Below the pieces are notes generated by a model. It ran no database searches and was not told where the DNA came from. It saw only the letters and a program-made list of their open reading frames with translations. A program made the translations under genes and the position numbers. Of a stretch of 64,000 nt of DNA, positions 36,613-64,000 are shown piece by piece (within the stretch, counting starts at the first letter, position 1; every line of letters starts with the position of its first letter). The stretch lies in the NCBI RefSeq assembly GCF_958295425.1, contig NC_081145.1, positions 23,718,389 through 23,782,388 of the forward strand. Reading direction: 5' to 3'. This DNA is from Solea solea. Taxonomy: Eukaryota > Chordata > Actinopteri > Pleuronectiformes > Soleidae.

Positions 36613-38247
36613 GCTGCACCATATACAGTAACACACGCGCACACACACACACACGGACACACCGCCTGTCACTCACAGGAAACGAAGTCACACTCAGACA
36701 TTTGTGTCACACTCAGACATTTATGTCACACACTGTTGGCAGGAAAACGCTTCTTTCATTGTTTATATTGTTACAGTAACATCTCATACCGCAGGTAAAT
36801 CAGGTCGAACCTCTGAACTCGTACGTTATTGGTTGAAAACGACTTCCGCCTCTCCTCTGATTGGCTGAACACATTTTCTTCAACTCTCTCTCGACCACCT
36901 GTGATCATCAGTTCACTCTCCCATTCAGCCACTGCTGGCTGAGTGTATTCATTTAACATTTTTAGACACAATTGCATTTCTATACGGTTTTCAGCACACA
37001 CAGACTTTTTTTCCAGGTATATTTTACTGATTATTATTGATTAAATCTATTTTTTATTTGGCACCTGTTGATATTCCCCCTTCTTATACACAATAAAACC
37101 CTATCCTTTGTTATCAACATGTATGTATCAGAATAAAAAATAGCCAATTGAGTGAGCATATATAAATACTGAATATAGTCACACATACCTTAAATATTTA
37201 CCTATATGCATTCATAAGCATTTACAGCATATGTATATATAGATATAGGTGATGGGTGGATCATTTACTTTTGTCGCTGCACATTTTCACCTTGTCATTG
37301 AAAAAGACAGTTGATGGATGGATGGATGCTGCTGCTGTTTTACACAAGGTTTGCCTTTAAAAATGTCCACAATGATATACAGTATGTACATTTCAATTTG
37401 ACTTTTCTACTCCAGGACTGTTCAGTAAGAAGCTGCGCATCCCACAATGCTGCACATATTTCACTATAAAAGCCTTGTAGAATTATTCATTAATTAATTT
37501 AAGGATTAGGGATTTAGGTGATCTGTGCGTCTGAATAAAATTAAAGATGTTCTTAAATGCAGACACACTGCTCCTGCATCCAGTGTGGTGGTTAGAAATA
37601 CTATAGAAATTGTGTAACTCAAAGCCCAGTTAAGTTCAGGAGTTCCAGTTAAACGTTTGTTTTTATTGTAGCATGTTTGCTACAGCAACATATTTGCTGC
37701 TTTTATGTGCAAAAACCTGCAGATTAAATTAGGCCAAATGTGACATCATCTCATTTCTATGTCTTACTTGGGGATTTCAGGGAGAGGGGAAGTGGTTAAA
37801 GGTCAACTACATCTCATTTTTCATGTGCACATTTGCTGTGAGTGTTTATTTCTGGGTTTTCCTTAAATTCTGGACACAGGAACACGTATTGTCCCAGTGT
37901 TTGTCACTGCTGCTTTGTGTAACAGGTGACTAAAGTGGTCAAGCTGAACTTTGCTCTTCAGCAGGATTGTTCACAGACACACACACACACACACATACTT
38001 CTATGACATGATTCTTTACCCTAACCTCAACCACCACAGCTGGATGTCTAACTCTAACCTGAGCCCTAAAAGCTCGTCCTCAAATAGCACCATGGAGGTG
38101 TTTGTCTGGACACACACACCCCTGCACACACACAAACACACACACTAATCTACTGACGATGAAACAATTGAAAAGCACACGGCTTAAAAGGAACACAGGC
38201 GTGGGAAATAGTGAGCTGATGTGGTGTCACACCCTTTAAAGCAGACG
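36613..38247. other. tigar promoter side and spacer to ccnd2 3' end
   Basis: No exon found. It contains AC microsatellites (36633-36652, 37978-37996), the 19-bp tandem repeat at 36687-36731 and AT-rich unique sequence. The tigar promoter should lie in the first few hundred bases, read on the minus strand. Confidence 0.45.
36687..36731. repeat. 19-bp tandem repeat beside the tigar start
   Basis: GTCACACTCAGACATTTGT, then GTCACACTCAGACATTTAT, then a partial GTCACAC. It lies 75-119 bases upstream of the tigar ATG on the transcribed side, so in the promoter or 5'UTR. Confidence 0.8.
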
Positions 38248-38253
38248 TTTATT
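38248..38253 (-). terminator. ccnd2: Polyadenylation signal AATAAA, probable ccnd2 end
   Basis: Minus-strand AATAAA followed by GTGTGACACCACATC as a GU-type element. It would give a 3'UTR of about 4.07 kb, similar in scale to the long mammalian CCND2 3'UTR. Confidence 0.55.
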
Positions 38254-41200
38254 GACCAGAGGTTGTGCAACAGACATTTGAGGTACATGATATGAGTTAT
38301 AGAGGAGGGGAGGCAACTCGAAAAGGGAAATCTGCACCATTGAAACTTCCAGATATCAGAATATTTATGGTTGGCCATGACAACCCCCCATTATTTTGTG
38401 GCAGTTACAATGGTGGCAACACACGTTATTTCAGACCAAAACATATCTCTTTTTTTCACATACAGAATCCATATTGACTTGACATTCAGAATGACTATGG
38501 TTGTATTAAGCATGAACTGGACTTTGGCCATCATAGGAATGCTGTCTTTTCCCCTCTTTCACACACAACAAATCAAGAGTAGCATCAACATTACAAAAAA
38601 AGAGCATTCTTGAGCTATCAAGAGGATCAAAACCCCCTGAAATTGTTGCCGTGTTGTTGTAGCCCCCCTCCAATACAGGTTAAGTCCAAGTGGAAGCCTC
38701 ACATATTTTCTCACAAGTTGTTTCCCCACTAAAACAGTGGGATCATTCATCCACAAAAATGTGTAGTTGCTTTTTTTTTCTTTTTTTTTTCCACCCCCAC
38801 TGTATTCTTTCTCCTCTGTCCCAGGCTCCCTAACTGTAGAGGTATAGGTGATGGATTTGTGTATTTGATTTTGTCCAGTAATCCTGAGGTATAGGAAATA
38901 CCACTGATGTAGAATGTGACTGAAGAAGGAGAGCAAAATAAGATAAAAAAAAAAAGGTGGGGGCGGGGGGTAAGGAGACATGCTATCTAAGCAAACTGTC
39001 AAACTGTACAAAGAACATTTCCAGTCGAGTACTCATTTCATGTTCTTCTATCACCATCTACTTCGTTTTTCTGAATGTATCTCTTAAGCAGTAAAATAAT
39101 TATATTATAATACAAATGTTTATAAAATAGCAGCACACTCAAGTGACACATCACAACTAGGTAATGTTATTTTTTTGTATAAATGAAACAAATTCATAGC
39201 TTTTAGCAGCGCAAAAAGACAACAATAACTCAATAAAAATATTGACACTTTTTTCTTGATGTCTTCACACCTCCTCCTCGGTCCTCTCTTCACTTTGGAA
39301 TACAGTATCTCTAAATCTTAGAAAAACCCTTTTGCGGGTCTGGTCACCCCATAAAATATATCAAACACAAATTGTAAAGGTGGTCTCAATATATAACACA
39401 TGCAACAACAAATTGCAGGAAAGAAAAAAAAAAATCACAACCATTAAGTTTGGGAGAGAGCTTACATCAGACAAACAGAGGCAAAAATGAAGGGGGTCAT
39501 ATCAAATATTCATACAGGGATGTTTTGGCAAATGTGTCAATAAATTGCCCCAGTTTTACTGAAAAACATCACGAAAACATTAGATCCCCACATTTTCTTC
39601 AGTCTGACAAACATACACTCAGCAAAGTCACATACCATCATGACAAAAACAAAAGTCAAGCATTAAGTCAAAGACACCTTACTGTGGCAAAGCCTTGTGT
39701 CCTACAGAAACAAAACAAAAGGAAAAAAAGAATCTGTCTTTTGCTTTTTGCTGATGTCTGTCTGGCTGATATAAAAAAAACAAACCCCTTTGCTAATGAT
39801 TTGAAGCAGCGAAGCTCACAAGGGGACGGATGCATTCACTGACAGACGATCAGTCTGAACTACAAAAGCCAGCACCATTAAAATCAACTGACCAAATCAC
39901 TGCAACACACATCAGTTAAGGTGGTCTATGCAATCCTCGTTGCCCCCTCTGAAGAACATGTGCAAATATTAGATGTTACAACCACCCTCTGCTGTAGCTC
40001 CTCGCTTCCACCTGTGTGACCATGTGTGGCTGTGTTACAGATAAATAAAAGAAAAAAAAAAAAGAAAAAAAGGAAAAAGAAAAATTCAAGTACAAACAAA
40101 TATTTCATTTCTTGACAAAGTGAAAGGAAATCGAACAGAACCCACAGATCAGTGATCTCTGTGTGTAGTAATTGGCGTTTGTTAGAATTTATCAGGTCAG
40201 ACTCCCCCGTCAACTTGCACTCGGCTTGGGTAGGAATGTTTTGTTTTTGTTTGATCGGAATGTCCTCTCTTTTTTTTTTTATATATATGTGACTCTTGCT
40301 TGACAAGGGTATGTCTGATGATTGGGAAACCAGCCCTACAAAGTAAACCAAAGAAAAGGCTAACAAGGAAAAAAAAGAAAAAGAAAAAGAAAAAAAAAAG
40401 ATAAAAATCCATTCACCTCCAATCACCACCCAACACATTTCATTTTACTTATCTCCTGGGGAGCATGTTCTCAAAGTGCTTTGCCATTGAAATCATATAG
40501 GGGAGCTGCAAACAACCCTATGTGGGACTCTAGATGCATTGACAGTATATTCTCATCCTGTACTCCTCTCAACGCCCCTAACAAAGTTCATCCTCCTACA
40601 CGTGGCAGCGTACAGTCTCGGGTTCCTCATTTCATTTGAGCATGAATGGAAACCTAGAGCAAAACCGCTTCATTTAGCTGTGTCACTGCAGGCATCGCTG
40701 ATTCCACCCAAAAGACGCAGATATTTTAAGTTTTTACTGTGAGGCCATTGGGCGTCTTGTGTCATCTTCCAGCCATTGGCTGTACATCATCCACATCCTC
40801 CTACACAGCAGCACTAAGATCCTGCCTATCCGACCACTGTGCCGTGCACTCGTGCCCTCCACCGTCAAAACTGTCCCCTGTCTTTTCTGACTCCTTCCCT
40901 CCCTGCTAGTTGACACAGTTGGACTTTCACGTCCTCCCGACTTTTAAAAAAAGCATCACTCTCTTCCAAGACTTCTCCCTCCATCATGATGCGAGAGGCC
41001 TTTCGTTTAACTCCTCGGTCCAGACTCGAAGCAGCCTTTCAAAACGAAGGAAACACCATATCGTAACAATGCGCATAAAGAATCAGAATGGCAGTAATAA
41101 AACAAACACCTCACATGACCTCTAAGTCTGAGGTGAGAAACCTCAGGAACAACTGGAGAGATAAGGGCCTCCAAGTGAAAGTCCCTTAGCCCATATCCTC

Positions 41201-42319
41201 CTCTGCTAAATCTTTATCTCACTCAGTTATAGTCCATGCACATGGGTTTATTGTTGGCCAACAATGAACCATGATACACCGTTAATGCATGAAGGCAGTG
41301 ATATAGCGCCGATGCCCCGCATGTTATACTGACGGACAAAGTACGTGTAGCCTCGGCTCGCTCCGTAGACTTTAACATAGAACTGTGAGTCTACGACTTA
41401 ACTCTGCTTAAGTGCCTCACGCCGTAGGATGCACACTGTTAATATATAGATACAGGATCACGTGTAGCATTCACGCAACACACACACATACACATACACC
41501 ATTCAGACACACACACGCACGCACACATACAGGCTTGCATGCAAACTCACAGGCACACACACTGCACCTACAAACTGACACACACAAGCAGCCTGAAAAA
41601 AAGGAGCTTATTGATCTCTACTACTCAGTTCCAAAATATGTCCAATAATAATATTAATAATAATATTACTAATACTACTAATAATTATTACAATCCTGTC
41701 TCTTCCCTGGAATTGGGACCCACCAACTTTTAGCATAATGTTCTCACAGCCTCCTCCGTCTGTTTCATCCTTGACATGGGTGTGAACTCGGACACTTTGT
41801 CCTCTTTCACACCAGCCACAAATATTATAGTGATAATATTCACATAAAACAAAACAGAGAGAGAAACAAAAAAAAAAAAAGACGATTCGAGCCCCACTGT
41901 GATCCCATGTATGCAATTTCTTAATGGTTTCCACAACTTCTACCTCATTATCAAGCTATGGTTATTAAGTATAATTTAAAGATCATACTATACAATCAAA
42001 AGGCAGAATGCAAATATGATTGGCTTCCCTTCTGTATATCCAAGGCACCACAGAGCTTCATCTTGAATCAAATTTGTTGCTTTTAGAACGAGAACCTCAT
42101 AGAAAAAAAATCGCTTTTGTGGGCAGGCGTTTTGGACTTGAAGAACAGAAAATCTACAAAAAAACTAGCAAGCATTGTTCTTTTTCATTTAAAGGGCTTG
42201 TGTTTTTAACATTTTTTGTTCTTTTCTTCTTTTTTTTTCCACGAAAATTGAGGTTTTTTTTTTTTTTTTCATGACGCTTTTCTTCTTGTAAATCCTGTGC
42301 AACGATGCCCTCTGGTGGT
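38254..42319 (-). other. ccnd2: ccnd2 3'UTR with microRNA seed matches
   Basis: Non-coding sequence after the stop codon, with many homopolymer A/T runs. On the minus strand it holds two let-7 7mer-A1 matches (38279-38285 and 38885-38891). There is an 8-mer match to miR-15/16 (39128-39135) and a 7-mer match (40807-40813). There is also a ten-base match to the 5' end of miR-17 (40472-40481) and two miR-1/206 7-mers (40233-40239, 40257-40263). Open frames here (such as 39926-40438) are translations of poly-A/T runs. Confidence 0.55.
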
Positions 42320-60230
<17,911 letters not shown>

Positions 60231-60560
60231 GGTGCTGGTGCTTTCACTTAAGTCAAAAAGTAGGATTTCTCTCTCGGAAGCGCAAAAGCAGTGTTGCAGA
60301 GTAAAAATGCAAAAGGATGGCAGGGAAAGTCTGTTAGAGGCATAAAAGTGAGACTGCAGGGGCTCCGTATGAGTAGTCCTGCCTCTCCTTGTTGAGAACT
60401 TTTTCCTCTCTCCCCACAGTGCGCCTCTACTTTCATCCGCCTGGCCAGATCAGGCGCATTTCAAGCCTGCCACTGACGCAATTCACTTCATTACCTCTGT
60501 ATAGACCAGACGCAACATGCTGCACTGCTGTCCCTCTCTCTCTCGCTCTGGCATACAAGA
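60231..60560 (-). promoter_or_regulatory. ccnd2: ccnd2 leader and proximal promoter (presumed)
   Basis: The few hundred bases before the ccnd2 ATG are moderately GC-rich and contain TGACGCAA (60474-60481), which resembles a CRE/AP-1 half site. No TATA box on the minus strand was found. The transcription start cannot be fixed from sequence alone. Confidence 0.35.
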
Positions 60561-62229
60561 CAAGTTTGTGTAAACTTGTTCCATTTCAAAGAAATCCTCA
60601 TAGCACAACACTTTCTACAGCAAATACACAACAATAAAGAAAAACAAGCGCAGAATGTCTTTGTAGAATCAAGTTTCACCACATTTTCCACACATTTATT
60701 GATTGCTTTGGTCTGAAATGAACCAGCGTGATCAGTTGTGATGGATAAATATGTATATATGATACATGAATGTTGCATAAATGTTGAATACATGTGTTTT
60801 GTCTGTTTCTGTGCCTATTTCTTAATAATGATCAAATATTTTAAGGGATAATTGCAGACTGGAGGGCACACAGTGTATAATATTGGATTATTATTATCAT
60901 TTGCCTAATGTTTCATACATACATTTACAGAATTAAAAAGTTTCAAGGACCCATCTTTACTCCTTAGAGTGGAAGTGGTCCCTTGTGCACGTAAACTGGA
61001 CAATAATTTGGATTAGAACGTGAGAATAATGACTCATCACATTAGTATGAATCTCCGGTTAAAGCGACTTTGTCTGTTGCTTTTCTTTGTTCTTTCTAGA
61101 CTCGGTGAAGGATGATACACGGGGACACTGTACATATGTGGTCACGAGCGCTGCATGTTTAATTACAGGGGCATGTGCGAGAGCGAGCGCGCGGACAGGC
61201 AGGACAGAGCCACCCACCTTCCTCCCCCTCCCTCCCTCCCTCCCTTCCTCACCATAACACCCACACACACACACGCACGCACGCACACACACACACACAC
61301 ACGTTAGTGTGAATTTTTTTTAATGGCCGCCACAAACTGCTCGTGGTTTAAGATAGCTTTCTAGGAAACTTGAACAGTTTTTTCCCCTTGCATAATTTCC
61401 TTTTAAAGATAACACAAATATCAACCACTGCCTTTGTTCAAACTAAATAATAATAATAATAATTATGACCAATTTCCTCTTTTCAAAAACACAATTTCTA
61501 ACTTCTAAAAACAAATCTTTATGATTATATAGATATATACATATTGAGACAAACTTTGATAAAGAAATATTTCCACATGGATGGAAAAAAGCAGGTGGAA
61601 ACTGAATGTAAGATAATTAAAAAAAATGACTGCCAAATGATTTCGTCCCCTAACATACAGTCACAAAGAGAATCTGCATGGCTAAATATGCTAATCCACC
61701 TCCTATTCTTAGTCAACTTCAAAGACTGAGCCCTGAATGAAACAAGACTCAAGTGCATCAGGGGAAGAACTGGGGACTGTAAAATCCTCAGAGCTTTAGA
61801 GCTGCTGATTTCCATCCGAGGCTTGTTGGTTATATAGCCAAAGTGGGGGAAATGTCTCTTTAAAGTTTTTTTTTTTCTCAGTCTATGTTGTTTCCTCCTC
61901 CTGTGTGTGTGTTCGCAGAGCCAATAGTTCCTCAGCGCTCGACGGCGGCTGTGCGATTGTTACTGGGCAGAATTCTTCCTCCTCCTCCTCCTCCTCTCTC
62001 TGGTCATTTATCAGTCTCTCTCCTTAATGGGTGTTACTGCAGCTTTAACAGCCTATCAGGGTGACACGAGTGGCATCACGCAGGACAGAAGTTTCTTGAA
62101 TCTTTATTCAAGAAACTTATCACAAACTGTTTTAATCAAGTCTTTATTAAGTTAAAGCAACAACTGTCGGCAGCTTCAACAAGGCAGAAAAAGACTCCAT
62201 TATCAAGAAAATAAAAAAATACAAGAAAA

Positions 62230-62231
62230 AA

Positions 62232-62283
<52 letters not shown>

Positions 62284-62285
62284 AA
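62230..62285. repeat. (GAAA)n tetranucleotide repeat
   Basis: About 13 GAAA units upstream of ccnd2. Reading frames across it give meaningless SFFL repeats. Confidence 0.9.
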
Positions 62286-62791
62286 TATGATGTGGCTGTG
62301 CTGCGGTGGAGAGGCAGGTGTTCCAAAAACCTCATATTCAACAGCATCAGGAGCCTCCAAGCAGCTGCACCATGGATGCGCAATTACGCATTCCAAAGCC
62401 AAAAACACCAACTTTTAATCACAAGATATTAAGAGGAAATAACACACTTTTCTTATTATTTTATAAACAAATAATAACATTAATTTAATCTCTCTCTTCA
62501 GTAACATCAGTACACGAAGATGGAATCTTGAAGTCCTGCTCCACAGAAGTGCAAATCAGTATAAATAATTATGTGTATATACATATATAAAGAATGTCGG
62601 AAGACAGCGCATCCTTAACTGACTTTTGATAGAACCACTTGTCAAGATGCTGCTGTATATGAATACACTTGTCATGCTTATTTATTTATTTATTTATTTA
62701 CTCATTTATCTATTCATTTATTTAGTTGATTCATTCTGCAGCCCAGCAGCGGAACAGAGTCACCAGCGACTCCACTGAGAAAAATGAGAGA

Positions 62792-62815
62792 CAGCAGCAG
62801 CAGCAGCAGCAGCAG
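62792..62815. repeat. (CAG)8 trinucleotide repeat, non-coding
   Basis: Eight pure CAG units on the plus strand in the ccnd2 5' flank. No supporting exon. Confidence 0.9.
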
Positions 62816-64000
62816 TGCAGTTTGTCCCCGGAAGCATTCAATTACCATATCAGAATAAAATCTGAACACAACCCCATGAGTCGGAAACGACAACAAGACC
62901 TGTGAGGTATGAGGAGGAGAAGATTATAGAAGTTTAAAAAATTAATAAATAAATAAATAAAAAGTTCGATGAAATTCCGACGCTGCAAACTCAAAAGAAA
63001 TATCCCGTCAAAGATTGAAGATCTAGCTTTAAAATCATATAAAAAAAACCAAAAAGCGAACTCAAGTGCACCTGTTTGCAGCTCCACAAAAATAAATGAA
63101 AGTGTAGTGAATTCCCTGAATTATTCACAGTTTAAGAGAAAATAAAAAAGAATCCCCCAAAAGGAAACGCACAACGCACTTCTTCCCCCGTTTTGTTTTC
63201 AATAAAAAGAAACATCAAAGACATGATCGATAAAGTGAGACATGGTCACTTTTTCTTGTTCTTTTTTGTGCACTGACTCATCATCACATCACTGCACCTT
63301 TCACGGTTTAAATCATCGTTACAACAAGAAGCAGGCAACACCCCGACGACGAGGGGGAGGAGGAGGAGGAGGAGGAGAGAGAGAAGAGAGAAGCAGAGTC
63401 TGCATGGGCTACTTTTCCCTGCATCTTGTTTTACCGACATCAACATGATGCTGAGAAAACAACACAAATATGAGACACGAGACACTAAGAAAGTGTCAGA
63501 GGGGGAATTTGGCAGCAAGCTCCTGAAATGACAGCAGCTCAGACTCTGACTGAAGTTTGTTTGCAGGTGAAAAAAAGGAAGAGAGACACAATCAAACAGC
63601 TGTGCCTCTTTTATCAAGCCTTTTCTAATGAATCTGCCATTTTTATTCCTAATATTAACGCACAAATAAACATTTTATATCATTATTCTATGAGTATTAA
63701 ATATTTACGCATTAGGATTTAACAAAAAACTGTAGATCTTTAAGTTTCAGTATCATTAAAACAATAATATTTCCTCCTAACACATTTTTTTCTCCCATTT
63801 TGTAGCTAAACTGGTTTAAATAGATACAAATCTCTGGAGCTATGTGAAAAGAAAAACACACACAAACACAATCTAAAGACAACACACCTGCAGCAGCAGG
63901 TCAGCAACTGCCAGGCAGGAAATACATTTCCTTTTTTTTGTAAAGAAAAATTAAATAATTAAAATCATTACTTGCATGTTATATTATAATCTCATTTGAC

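Larger units (their letters stand above)
60561..64000. other. ccnd2 5' flank
   Basis: No exon recognised. It contains an AC run (61262-61300), a GAAA tract (62230-62285), TTTA units (62678-62700), (CAG)8 (62792-62815) and a GGA run (63356-63376). A GC-richer, high-complexity stretch at about 61905-62080 with a CCAAT box stands out from the AT-rich surroundings and may be regulatory. Confidence 0.4.

Noticed and set aside
36687..36731. p53 response element for tigar in AGACATTTGT repeats
   Set aside because: The half-site core needs CWWG. Here it is CATT, so the consensus is not met.
39926..40438. 170-codon minus-strand frame with a phenylalanine-rich protein
   Set aside because: Produced by poly-A/T runs in the ccnd2 3'UTR. 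No domain.
62147..62411. Open frames with SFFLSFF repeats
   Set aside because: Translation of the GAAA microsatellite in its complementary strand.

Overview
This window is vertebrate nuclear DNA, almost certainly from a ray-finned (teleost, probably percomorph) fish. The signs are multi-exon genes with GT/AG introns, many (CA)n/(TG)n microsatellites, compact introns of 0.1-7 kb, and interspersed repeats of kinds common in teleost genomes. No operons, CRISPR arrays, phage or prokaryotic features are present.

Five protein-coding genes can be reconstructed exon by exon, with matching splice phases. In order they are slc45a3 (+, 3346-11508, 5 coding exons, 568 aa), fgf6 (+, 16258-22780, 3 exons, 208 aa), fgf23 (+, 28434-29676, 3 exons, 234 aa), tigar (-, 36612-32356, 6 exons, 255 aa) and ccnd2 (-, 60230-42320, 5 exons, 297 aa). 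The block fgf6-fgf23-tigar-ccnd2, with the two FGFs pointing towards tigar and ccnd2, is the same order and relative orientation as human 12p13 (FGF6-FGF23-TIGAR-CCND2). This supports the gene names independently of sequence similarity. slc45a3 lies outside that block in human (1q32), so its position beside fgf6 is a lineage-specific junction.

Layout: 1-3154 is upstream of slc45a3 and holds no recognised gene. 3155-14446 is slc45a3 with a probable 2.9 kb 3'UTR. 14447-16257 is the spacer and leader of fgf6, with a long GA tract and a palindromic E-box just before the start codon. 16258-23982 is fgf6, whose 5.2 kb intron 2 is loaded with repeats. 23983-28433 is intergenic. 28434-30409 is the compact fgf23. 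30410-32157 is a repeat-rich convergent spacer between fgf23 and tigar. 32158-36612 is tigar. 36613-38247 is the spacer between tigar and the ccnd2 3' end. 38248-42319 is a 4 kb ccnd2 3'UTR carrying several strong microRNA seed matches. 42320-60230 is the ccnd2 coding region with large introns 3 and 4. 60231-64000 is the ccnd2 5' flank.

The genes do not form one pathway: a putative sugar/proton transporter, a paracrine myogenic FGF, an endocrine phosphate-regulating FGF, a fructose-2,6-bisphosphatase-like enzyme and a G1 cyclin. They sit together because an ancient vertebrate linkage has been kept. I found no convincing undescribed system. The most interesting items are the divergent fgf23 (new N-terminus with a His tract, but conserved furin site and two DPL repeats), a polyglutamine insertion in the cyclin D2 tail, the ccnd2 3'UTR microRNA sites, and a possible N-terminal extension of slc45a3.
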